From Winogradskyella sp. MH6 (lineage in GTDB: Bacteria > Bacteroidota > Bacteroidia > Flavobacteriales > Flavobacteriaceae), in assembly GCF_022810765.1 (NCBI RefSeq), contig NZ_CP094494.1:1488001-1552000 (forward strand): DNA of 64,000 nt. The letters run 5' to 3'. Below the pieces are notes generated by a model. That model made no database searches. It saw nothing but the letters and a program-made list of their open reading frames with translations, and had not been told where the DNA came from. The translations under genes and the position numbers were made by a program. This document shows, in pieces, positions 8,195 to 15,157 of the stretch. Each line of letters opens with the position of its first letter. Position 1 is the first letter of the stretch.

Positions 8195-9607
8195 ATGATA
8201 TCACATTCAACATATAAAAAATTAAGTAAACCATTTTTACTTATTGTAGTTGCGATAACAATGCAAAGTTGCTTTGTAGCTAAAGATTATACGCGACCAG
8301 AATTAGAAGAAACAGACCATTTATTTAGAACAGATAATTTGCCAGCAGACAGTTTGTCTATGGCAGATATATCTTGGAAAGATTTATTTTCTGATAGCTA
8401 TTTACAGCAGTATATTAATGAAGGTCTTCAAAATAACTTAGATATTAGAACTGCAATTCAGCAAATTCTAGTAACCGAAGCTTACTTAAAACAAGGTAAA
8501 GCAGGTTATTTACCAACGGTTAGCGCTACTGCGCAGATGACACATCAAGAATTGTCTGGAAACAGTCAGTTTGGATCTTTATTTTCATCTTTAGATCAGT
8601 ATGAATTATCAGGAAGTCTATCTTGGGAAGCTGATATTTGGGGAAAAATTAGAAGTAATAAACGTGCTAGCGAAGCCACTTATTTACAAAGTGTTGCTGC
8701 ACACAAAGCAGTAAAAACGCAGTTAGTATCTAGCATTGCAACTACATATTATCAACTGCTAGCTTTAGATGCGCAGTTAAAAGTGACAGAGCAAACAGTA
8801 GCTGCAGCAGACAGCAGTGTTGTAACTATTAAAGCGCTAAAAGACGCCGGACAAGCAAATCAAGTTGCGGTAGACCAAAATATTGCACAATACAATAATG
8901 CAAAAGCGCTTTTAGTGGATATAAAAGCTACAATTTTTAAAACTGAAAATGCTTTAAACCTTCTATTAGGAAGATCATCTCAGCCTATTCAACGAGGTTC
9001 TTTAGAAAACCAAAACTTTGATTCCGATATAAAAGTTGGTGTACCTGCTACTTTATTAAGTAACAGACCAGATGTTATTGCTTCAGAATATGGTTTAATC
9101 AACGCTTTTGAGTTAACCAATGTAGCACGAAGTAATTTTTATCCATCTTTGACTTTAACGGCTAATTCTGGTTTTCAAAGTCTTGAGCTAGATCAATTAC
9201 TTAATGCTAATTCACTATTTGCAACATTAGTTGGCGGATTAACTCAGCCTATTTTTAATCAAAGACGTATTAAAACGCAGCACGAAGTTGCCAAAGCACA
9301 GCAGGAACAAGCTTTATTAGCCTTTAAAAACACGCTTTTAACAGCAGGAAACGAAGTATCTAATGCACTTTACGATTATGAGGCAGAAACAGAGAAATTT
9401 GAATACCGCCAAAATGAAGTTGAAGCATTAAGAAATGCTGAAAGTAATTCGGAAGAATTATTGAAAAACGGATATGCCAATTACTTAGATCTATTAACGG
9501 CTAGACAAAGCGCGCTAAGTGCAGAACTTAATTTAATTGATAACAAACTACAACAAATGTTAAGCGTTATCAACCTTTATGAAGCTTTAGGTGGTGGCTG
9601 GAAATAA
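8195..9607 (+). CDS. TolC-like outer-membrane factor, NodT-type lipoprotein
   Basis: The outer-membrane channel of the tripartite pump. It has a signal peptide with a lipobox ending 'AITMQSC' at about residue 26, followed by a 470-residue protein with two repeats of long helical hairpins ('WKDLFSDSYLQQYINEGLQNN' opens the first, and 'LSNRPDVIASEYGLINAF' opens the second, where NRPDV is the family hallmark). It starts 4 bp after the pump stop and is surely co-transcribed. The acylated cysteine would anchor it to the outer-membrane inner leaflet. Confidence 0.94.
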   Translation: MISHSTYKKLSKPFLLIVVAITMQSCFVAKDYTRPELEETDHLFRTDNLPADSLSMADISWKDLFSDSYLQQYINEGLQNNLDIRTAIQQILVTEAYLKQGKAGYLPTVSATAQMTHQELSGNSQFGSLFSSLDQYELSGSLSWEADIWGKIRSNKRASEATYLQSVAAHKAVKTQLVSSIATTYYQLLALDAQLKVTEQTVAAADSSVVTIKALKDAGQANQVAVDQNIAQYNNAKALLVDIKATIFKTENALNLLLGRSSQPIQRGSLENQNFDSDIKVGVPATLLSNRPDVIASEYGLINAFELTNVARSNFYPSLTLTANSGFQSLELDQLLNANSLFATLVGGLTQPIFNQRRIKTQHEVAKAQQEQALLAFKNTLLTAGNEVSNALYDYEAETEKFEYRQNEVEALRNAESNSEELLKNGYANYLDLLTARQSALSAELNLIDNKLQQMLSVINLYEALGGGWK

Positions 9608-9616
9608 AATTTAAAA

Positions 9617-9901
9617 GTGAAAAAGAATAATAAATACAGGTTGACTTTAGACGAAATTACGTTAAAAGATAACCCAAACCCAACTGGAAATTTACAGTTT
9701 GAATTTGAAAATCATGATGATATTTTAAGCATTTTAGAAAAAATTAAGCAGAAAAATATCTTTGATGAAAACACAAATAAAGAGTTTGCAGTTGGGTTAA
9801 AATTGTTTAGTGAAGTCTTATTAATAAACAGAAAGCATGAACTTTTCAAAGATTTCTTTCCCCATTTTTCGGATTTCATGAAAAAGCTTAAAGCCATGTA
9901 G
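9617..9901 (+). CDS. DUF3861-like small protein
   Basis: A 94-residue cytoplasmic protein starting with GTG at 9617 (Met-Lys-Lys-Asn-Asn). The opening 'KYRLTLDEITLKD' and the compact alpha/beta pattern resemble DUF3861 proteins, which have no known function. It begins 9 bp after the outer-membrane factor gene, so it is likely the last gene of the efflux operon or is read together with the UspA gene after it. No signal peptide or membrane segment. The domain name is from memory of the family pattern and should be treated as probable. Confidence 0.7.
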   Translation: MKKNNKYRLTLDEITLKDNPNPTGNLQFEFENHDDILSILEKIKQKNIFDENTNKEFAVGLKLFSEVLLINRKHELFKDFFPHFSDFMKKLKAM

Positions 9902-9956
9902 AATAATCGTTTTGTTAGTTATTCACTTTCAAAACAAAGAAAATCGACACAAAATT

Positions 9957-10772
9957 ATGAGACCTATCTTAGTTGCCACTAATTTTTCAGAACGATCTAA
10001 CAATGCTGTACTATATGCAGCTTCACTTGCTCAAGTATTCAATTCAAAATTGATATTATTTAATGCCTTTAGGCTACCTGTGCATGCTGCCAACTCTAGG
10101 TTAACTGTAAAATCTATGGATGGCTTAATTAAGAAGAATAGTGACAAATTAAAGGACCAAGCACTAAACCTATCTAAGGCATTTGATATTGATGTTGAGT
10201 ACGAATGTAAGTATGTTGATTTAGAGCAAGAGATAGAACATCTTATGGAAGAGAATGATTCTCGTTTATTGGTTATGGGCATGTCTCCAAAATCTATGGA
10301 ACAAAACTTATTAGGAAACCCAACCACAACGTTGATTAGTATGAGAAAATTTCCTGTGCTTGCCGTGCCATTAAACGCTAAATTTTCTGAAATTAAAAAT
10401 GTACTTTTTGCATGTGATTTAATGGAAGCGATACCGCTAAAATCATTAGCAAGACTTAGACAGATTGCTATGCTATTACAATCTAAGGTCACTATATTTC
10501 ATGTGGAAAATAAGATAAACGAGTTATTAACTAAAGGCGATGCGCTAAAACACATTGATAACGAATTAGAACCTGTTACACACATATACAAAAATGTAAA
10601 GTCTAATGCCGTAATCGAAGAAATTGAAAAAGAAATCAAAGCCTCAAGTGCTGATTTATTAGTAATGATTCCTAAAAAATATGGATTTTGGGAATCCATA
10701 GTTCATAAAAGTAAAACCAGAGTTATGGCTTCGGGTATGAATATTCCATTATTATCTATAGCAGTAGAATAG
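9957..10772 (+). CDS. universal stress protein with two UspA domains
   Basis: A 271-residue cytoplasmic protein of two tandem UspA folds (about 1-140 and 145-271). The start at 9957 ('MRPILVATNFSERS') fits the family N terminus; the longer frame from 9912 adds 15 residues of no family character. The first domain keeps a nucleotide-binding-type loop near 'VMGMSPKSMEQNLLGNPTTTLI', although it departs from the classical G-2x-G-9x-G(S/T). The second domain ('LLVMIPKKYGFWESIVHKSKT') lacks it, so ATP binding by the C-terminal half is doubtful. It sits between the efflux operon and a TetR regulator, 18 bp before the latter, which suggests a stress-linked cluster. Confidence 0.88.
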   Translation: MRPILVATNFSERSNNAVLYAASLAQVFNSKLILFNAFRLPVHAANSRLTVKSMDGLIKKNSDKLKDQALNLSKAFDIDVEYECKYVDLEQEIEHLMEENDSRLLVMGMSPKSMEQNLLGNPTTTLISMRKFPVLAVPLNAKFSEIKNVLFACDLMEAIPLKSLARLRQIAMLLQSKVTIFHVENKINELLTKGDALKHIDNELEPVTHIYKNVKSNAVIEEIEKEIKASSADLLVMIPKKYGFWESIVHKSKTRVMASGMNIPLLSIAVE

Positions 10773-10790
10773 TATATAATCACACAAGTA

Positions 10791-11381
10791 ATGATAGATA
10801 AATGCGAATTGATAAAAACTGCCATTGACAGTTTTACAAAGTTTGGGAGTAAACGTTACACCTTAGACGAACTAGCGACATCAGTTGGTATTTCAAAAAA
10901 AACAATTTACAAGTACTTTAGGAGTAAAGAGCATTTGGTTGTAGAGAGTGTTGCTTTTTTAATTGATGATTTTAAAAAAGAGGTACATGCTATTTTAGAA
11001 ACGGAAGATGATGCTATAACCCAAATCATAAAAATTTATGAGAAAGCCTTTACTAGACTAAAGCACTTTAAACCTTCTTTTATTTTTGGGCTGAAAAAGT
11101 ACTATCCCAAGGCCAATGATATTTTTGAGAACTTTAGGAACGAAATTGTAAACGATACAATATATAATCTACTATTGAAAGCTAAGCAGGAAGGGATTGT
11201 AAAAACCGAAGTTAATTTACAATTGTTTTGTGGGCTTTACTTTAAACGCTTTGAAGAAGTTGCTTATAGAAACAGTAATCTTGTGGAAGAATACACTAAC
11301 GAAGAATTACTTAATCACTTTGTGGTGTATAGCTTAAGAGGTATTTCGGTTTCTGGATACAAGAATACATATTTTGAATAG
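10791..11381 (+). CDS. TetR/AcrR-family transcriptional regulator
   Basis: A 196-residue repressor. The N-terminal HTH is clear: 'KFGSKRYTLDELATSVGISKKTIYKYFRSKEHLV' (about 17-50) has the TetR recognition helix 'KKTIYKYF'. The rest is the all-helical ligand and dimer domain, rich in aromatic residues. It starts 18 bp after the UspA gene, too close for a separate operator, so it is probably co-transcribed. With the GbsR-type protein at 3401 the cluster has regulators at both ends; whether TetR also acts on the efflux genes is not shown. Confidence 0.88.
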   Translation: MIDKCELIKTAIDSFTKFGSKRYTLDELATSVGISKKTIYKYFRSKEHLVVESVAFLIDDFKKEVHAILETEDDAITQIIKIYEKAFTRLKHFKPSFIFGLKKYYPKANDIFENFRNEIVNDTIYNLLLKAKQEGIVKTEVNLQLFCGLYFKRFEEVAYRNSNLVEEYTNEELLNHFVVYSLRGISVSGYKNTYFE

Positions 11382-11386
11382 TTTGC

Positions 11387-11394
11387 TATTTTTG
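11387..11394 (+). promoter_or_regulatory. -7 promoter element only 4 bp before the 11399 start
   Basis: TATTTTTG ends at 11394 and the ATG is at 11399. Transcription normally begins about 4-8 nt after this element, so the mRNA would have no leader or almost none. Confidence 0.6.
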
Positions 11395-11398
11395 CAAC

Positions 11399-11794
11399 AT
11401 GAAAAAAGACATCACTATTCCAGAGGTAAAAGACGTATACGTAGCTGTAGTACAAGAACAACATTTAGAGTATAAAACTCTAGATTGGAATGCTTATATC
11501 ATCAATAACTCAGATAAAGATTTAGATACTGTCCTTATTGTTTCACAAGGCTATAACGATAAAAAGATGACGCCTCCAATGCGTCATACCTTAGCAAAAT
11601 TACCAGCACGTAGTTATGCCAAAATTGAGTTTTTACAGGAAAAAGTTTTAGAGCTTAACAACTCATTTAAGGTGACTTATTTTGAAGGCAACCAAATGTT
11701 TGATAAAACGTATTTATTCAGAAAAAACACCATTAACGAAAAGGCACTTCAAACTATTCCTTTAATGCAGTTGAAGGGTGTGTTGGTGAAATAA
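11399..11794 (+). CDS. conserved Bacteroidota protein of unknown function
   Basis: A 131-residue soluble protein, mostly beta-strand in pattern ('VYVAVVQEQHL', 'LDTVLIVSQGYN', 'YAKIEFLQEKVL', 'FKVTYFEGNQMF'), suggesting a small beta-sandwich. I recognise relatives in flavobacteria that carry a misleading database name linking them to phenylalanyl-tRNA synthetase; nothing in this sequence supports a synthetase role. It probably has its own leaderless transcript. Three palindromic repeats lie just downstream. Confidence 0.75.
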   Translation: MKKDITIPEVKDVYVAVVQEQHLEYKTLDWNAYIINNSDKDLDTVLIVSQGYNDKKMTPPMRHTLAKLPARSYAKIEFLQEKVLELNNSFKVTYFEGNQMFDKTYLFRKNTINEKALQTIPLMQLKGVLVK

Positions 11795-11817
11795 ATTCCT
11801 GTGAAGGCAGGAATCTC
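11795..11817. repeat. small palindromic repeat, copy 1
   Basis: ATTCCTG / CAGGAAT stem (11795-11801 / 11808-11814), 6-nt loop, ending in the ATCTC tail also seen in copy 2. It begins at the stop codon of the 11399 gene. Confidence 0.7.
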
Positions 11818-11844
11818 TTATTTAATTGCTGTTAACATAATGAT

Positions 11845-11873
11845 TTGTCATCCTGAACTTGATTCAGGATCTC
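11845..11873. repeat. small palindromic repeat, copy 2
   Basis: TTGTC flank, then ATCCTGAA / TTCAGGAT stem (11850-11857 / 11863-11870) around loop CTTGA, then CTC. Same layout as copy 3 in reverse. Confidence 0.75.
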
Positions 11874-11884
11874 ATATAAAAATT

Positions 11885-11912
11885 AGATTCCGCATCAAGT
11901 GCGGAATGACAA
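11885..11912. repeat. small palindromic repeat, copy 3 (inverted to copy 2)
   Basis: ATTCCGCA / TGCGGAAT stem (11887-11894 / 11900-11907) with loop TCAAG, the reverse complement of copy 2's loop, and a GACAA flank matching TTGTC of copy 2. It lies just past the gpsA stop codon. Confidence 0.75.
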
Positions 11913-11921
11913 TGCAATTTG

Positions 11922-12923
11922 TTAATCTAACTTCTCAGTCAGTTTCTGAAATACCTTTTTAGGATTTTTACTTTCGTAAAGTACTTCGTAAACTGCATTG
12001 ATGATTGGTAAACGTGTTTTCTTATTGTTCTTCTTGTTTAATTCAAAAGCGCTTTTGGTAGCATAATAGCCTTCAGCAACCATATTCATTTCCATTTGTG
12101 CAGATTTTACGGTGTAGCCTTTGCCAATCATATTACCAAACATTCTATTTCTAGAGAAAACAGAATAACCAGTTACCAGTAAATCACCTAAATACGCAGA
12201 GTTATTAATGTTGCGTTTCATTTTGTGCATTTTCTTAATAAAACGCTTCATTTCACGAATAGAGTTACTCATCAAAACGCTTTGGAAGTTATCTCCATAA
12301 CCCAATCCATGAGCAATTCCTGCAGCAATAGCGTAAATGTTTTTCAACATTACAGCATATTCTACACCAATAATATCGTCGCTAATTTTGGTTTTTATAT
12401 AATCGCTAGATAGATTTTTAGCAATAGCTTTTGCTTTAACAGCATCTGCACAAGAAATTGTAAGATATGATAAACGCTCTAAAGCAACCTCCTCAGCGTG
12501 GCAAGGACCAGCAATTACAGCAATATTTTCAAAAGGAATATTATAAATATCGTGAAAATGCTCGCCAACCAACAATCCAGATTCTGGGATGATGCCTTTT
12601 ACCGCAGAAACAATAATTTTATCACTGATATCTGAAGTGAGTTTTTCTAACTCAGAATGCATAAAAGCTGATGGAATTGCGAAAATGAGGACATCTGCCC
12701 AATTTGCAATTTCATTAATATCATTACTTAGTTTTAACTGCTCTGTATGAAACTCTACAGAGCTTAAATAACTAGGGTTATGCTGTTCTTTTAATATGTG
12801 TTCTTTGGTGTAAACGCTACGCATGTACCAACCTACTTCATCTAAGTTTTCGCAAAGCATTTTTACAATGGCTGTTGCCCAACTTCCTGCACCAAATACT
12901 GCATATTTTTTAGATTCACTCAT
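11922..12923 (-). CDS. gpsA: glycerol-3-phosphate dehydrogenase [NAD(P)+]
   Basis: Reduces dihydroxyacetone phosphate to sn-glycerol 3-phosphate for phospholipid synthesis. The Rossmann motif is at the very N terminus ('YAVFGAGSWATAIVKML'). 'VIAGPCHAEEVA' and 'LKNIYAIAAGIAHGLGYGDN', with the catalytic lysine region, follow. The start at 12923 (Met-Ser-Glu-Ser-Lys) was chosen because the longer frame from 12950 would begin inside the -7 element at 12948-12955. The protein is 333 residues, normal for GpsA. It is monocistronic and bracketed by palindromic repeats on both sides. Confidence 0.95.
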   Translation of the reverse strand: MSESKKYAVFGAGSWATAIVKMLCENLDEVGWYMRSVYTKEHILKEQHNPSYLSSVEFHTEQLKLSNDINEIANWADVLIFAIPSAFMHSELEKLTSDISDKIIVSAVKGIIPESGLLVGEHFHDIYNIPFENIAVIAGPCHAEEVALERLSYLTISCADAVKAKAIAKNLSSDYIKTKISDDIIGVEYAVMLKNIYAIAAGIAHGLGYGDNFQSVLMSNSIREMKRFIKKMHKMKRNINNSAYLGDLLVTGYSVFSRNRMFGNMIGKGYTVKSAQMEMNMVAEGYYATKSAFELNKKNNKKTRLPIINAVYEVLYESKNPKKVFQKLTEKLD

Positions 12924-12947
12924 AGAATATATGTCGATTTTGTATTT

Positions 12948-12955
12948 CAAAAATA
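12948..12955 (-). promoter_or_regulatory. -7 promoter element for gpsA
   Basis: TATTTTTG on the minus strand, 24 bp upstream of the ATG at 12923. It fixes that start against the longer frame. Confidence 0.65.
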
Positions 12956-12987
12956 CATAAATTAAGTGATTTCCTTAACGAATTGTA

Positions 12988-13011
12988 TGTCAGACTGAGC
13001 TTGTCGAAGTC
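12988..13011 (+). repeat. palindromic repeat arm, GTCGAAG family (left)
   Basis: A 24-bp unit beginning TGTCA and containing CTGAGCTTGTCGAAG. It matches the reverse complement of the unit at 13036-13059 at all but a few positions, so the pair can form a long hairpin with a 24-nt loop. Confidence 0.8.
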
Positions 13012-13035
13012 TTTATTATTGTTATGGTTTTAAAT

Positions 13036-13059
13036 CGCTTCGACAGGCTCAGCGTGACA
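13036..13059 (-). repeat. palindromic repeat arm, GTCGAAG family (right)
   Basis: Inverted partner of 12988-13011; read on the minus strand it begins TGTCA and contains CTGAGCCTGTCGAAG. Dispersed copies of this kind are common in flavobacterial genomes. Confidence 0.8.
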
Positions 13060-13083
13060 AATACAAAAATTGAATTTAGATTT

Positions 13084-13100
13084 TTGGCACAGGTTTTGAA
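13084..13100 (+). promoter_or_regulatory. sigma-54-like promoter candidate for the 13136 lipoprotein
   Basis: TTGGCAC (13084-13090), 5-nt spacer, TTGAA (13096-13100). The -24 half is a perfect match to the RpoN consensus TTGGCAC; the -12 half reads TTGA where TTGC is expected. It is 35 bp from the ATG. No TAnnTTTG is visible in this spacer. Confidence 0.45.
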
Positions 13101-13135
13101 ATTATATCAACAGTAACCCTTAAAACCGTTGAATT

Positions 13136-14086
13136 ATGAAGACATTAAAATTACTTTTCGGATTTGCACTTAGTGCTACGCTCCTTACATCGTGTTATAC
13201 GGAAGAGTTACATATTAACGATAATGGGCCTACAATTTCTTTAAATCAATTATTGCAGTCTTACGATTTATGGTATGTAGATATTAATGCAACTCAAGGC
13301 TATGGAGAAACACCATTTTTGCAAATTGCATTTACCTTAACTTTTGATAATGGTCGCCTTTTTGCTAATAATAATTTAGTGGATTTTGGTAGTCAAGGCA
13401 ATGGTTTTGGTGTACAAATAGGAAACTATGATGCATATGACATGATATTAGATGTTAACCATGTAATTGATGGGTATGATAGTTTTGATGTGTATCAAAT
13501 AGACAACAACACAATAGAATTGTATAACCCATATAATGATACCTCCTACTTTTTAGATGGCTATCAGAGATCTACGTTTGATTACGATTTTGTATTCTAT
13601 GATAACATTCATTATTTCTTGCAAGAGTATGAAGCTTGGGAAAAAGTTTATACAAGCAACTATGGAGCTATAAATGAATTTGATAATGAGAACTACTTAC
13701 AGTTTTTATCTGGCGGAAATGATGCTACGTTTAGAAGTTCTCAGGATGTAAATATCTATAATCCAGATAATATCCATTGGGATTATACAGGTGTGTATGG
13801 CGTAGGTGATGTGTCTGGAAATATGTACCTAAAAACATTAACATTAGATTATGATTTCTTCGACAATGAATTCTTTGAATTGAGCGTTATTAATGATGGA
13901 ACTATAGAGCTATATCATCCAAATTCTGGAACAGTATATGAGTTTGAAGGTAGAGGATATATAGCGTATTATAGAAGTTCTGATACGCAAGGCAATATTA
14001 CAAAGAAAGAAGAAATGCCTAAAAAGCGTAAACAAAAAACACCTAAGGTTGATAACCCTAGAGAAAACACAAGAATAGGAAGCTAA
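13136..14086 (+). CDS. two-repeat lipoprotein of unknown function
   Basis: A 316-residue exported lipoprotein: signal peptide 'MKTLKLLFGFALSATLLTSC', acylated Cys20. The mature part is rich in Asn, Asp, Tyr and Phe and holds two related halves (about 35-150 and 165-285), each ending in a matching segment: 'NNTIELYNPYNDTSYFLDGY' and 'DGTIELYHPNSGTVYEFEGR'. The C-terminal ~30 residues are basic and low-complexity ('KKEEMPKKRKQKTPK'). I recall relatives in flavobacteria under a doubtful adenylyltransferase name; no nucleotide-binding motif is visible. The possible sigma-54-like site upstream suggests conditional expression. Confidence 0.8.
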   Translation: MKTLKLLFGFALSATLLTSCYTEELHINDNGPTISLNQLLQSYDLWYVDINATQGYGETPFLQIAFTLTFDNGRLFANNNLVDFGSQGNGFGVQIGNYDAYDMILDVNHVIDGYDSFDVYQIDNNTIELYNPYNDTSYFLDGYQRSTFDYDFVFYDNIHYFLQEYEAWEKVYTSNYGAINEFDNENYLQFLSGGNDATFRSSQDVNIYNPDNIHWDYTGVYGVGDVSGNMYLKTLTLDYDFFDNEFFELSVINDGTIELYHPNSGTVYEFEGRGYIAYYRSSDTQGNITKKEEMPKKRKQKTPKVDNPRENTRIGS

Positions 14087-14110
14087 ATTTTGGTTGGTTA
14101 TTTAGTTTCA

Positions 14111-14149
14111 AAAACGCTCAGATAAAGTACTTGCTTTACTGAGCGTTTT
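14111..14149. terminator. bidirectional terminator between convergent genes
   Basis: AAAACGCTCAG / CTGAGCGTTTT outer stem plus TAAAG / CTTTA inner stem with one bulged A. It serves the lipoprotein gene and overlaps the 3' end of the convergent transglutaminase gene. Confidence 0.85.
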
Positions 14150-15155
14150 CTTTTGAATGAACCTTAAAGGTGTAAGTAGCGACAATATCATTATTGAGTT
14201 TAAGATGAATATCATACCAGCCTTTGTGTTTTAATTTTGAAGTAAAGGTGATAGTATCATTATTATTTTCAATGTCTTCAATTTTTAAGTTGTGCTCGTT
14301 TTCACTAATGTACTGGACTAGTTTGATTTTATTGATATCACAGTCTTTTAATTCTTTAAACTGAAATTTGATACTTTCATTTTTTTCAACTTCAGTTATT
14401 AGCTCTTTTGGATACTCAGGAATAATATTGTGTTTAAATGTTTCGCCATAGATTATCGGTGAAGCATAAAATTCTGAATGCTCAAGCTCATCATTGAGTA
14501 ACCATTCTTTTTTTAACGGATAATGACTTTTTGCAAACAAAACAGGATCAGCTAAAAAATAACCGTCGTTATAATCTTTTATAAATCTACCATTTTCAAT
14601 ATAACCACATGCCCAAATAGCATCTACCAAGTACCATTTGTTATTTAAGTTTACAGCATTCCAAGAATGATTAGCCAGTTCTAAAGATTCTGTATTTGTT
14701 GTTGCTGTTCTTGCAAAACCATTGACTATTTCGCAATCTATGTTTACCAAAAAGCAAAGCTCTTTTATGAGGTAAGCAAAACCGGTACATACAGCCTTTT
14801 TTTGTTTTATTAACCGTTTAAATGTGTTGTTTTTTAGGTATTTATTATTCCATGCTTTGAAGGAGATACTGTCATATTTAAGACGTTCTCTCTTGCTTAA
14901 AACTCTATTACCTTGATTAGCATCAACTTTTATGTTTTGGCAAACCCATAAATAGATAGCTCTAAATTTTTCAACATCAGTATCTAGTTTTGATGTTAGC
15001 TCATAGGCAAGTAATGGTAAATTTTCTAGGCTGTGACCGTAATTTAGTTTTACAATGTTATTTGCTTTAGTAAAGTCTATAGTGTCAAAGTCCCTTTTTT
15101 GGGCAGTGCATAAGTTCTGGATAACGATGAAGCATAAAAAAAGCCATTTTTTCAT
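14136..15155 (-). CDS. secreted transglutaminase-like protein
   Basis: A 339-residue protein with a signal peptide ('MKKWLFLCFIVIQNLCTAQ') and a transglutaminase/protease-like fold. The triad is readable: Cys123 in 'AVCTGFAYLIKELC', His163 in 'NHSWNAV' and Asp178 in 'WYLVDAIW'. The C-terminal ~100 residues are beta-rich ('KHKGWYDIHLKLNND'), like an Ig-type accessory domain. Likely a periplasmic or surface peptidase or cross-linker; the substrate is unknown. It starts 2 bp after the gene at 15158-15835, so the two form an operon. Confidence 0.85.
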   Translation of the reverse strand: MKKWLFLCFIVIQNLCTAQKRDFDTIDFTKANNIVKLNYGHSLENLPLLAYELTSKLDTDVEKFRAIYLWVCQNIKVDANQGNRVLSKRERLKYDSISFKAWNNKYLKNNTFKRLIKQKKAVCTGFAYLIKELCFLVNIDCEIVNGFARTATTNTESLELANHSWNAVNLNNKWYLVDAIWACGYIENGRFIKDYNDGYFLADPVLFAKSHYPLKKEWLLNDELEHSEFYASPIIYGETFKHNIIPEYPKELITEVEKNESIKFQFKELKDCDINKIKLVQYISENEHNLKIEDIENNNDTITFTSKLKHKGWYDIHLKLNNDIVATYTFKVHSKENAQ

Positions 15156-15157
15156 TG

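Noticed and set aside
10031..10492. 153-codon open frame antisense to the UspA gene
   Set aside because: Codon use and composition are those of a mirrored frame of a real gene, there is no promoter or family match, and the sense frame is clearly a tandem UspA protein.
11399..11794. Phenylalanyl-tRNA synthetase related protein
   Set aside because: A database-style name only; no aminoacyl-tRNA synthetase motif is present and the real pheS is at 2242.
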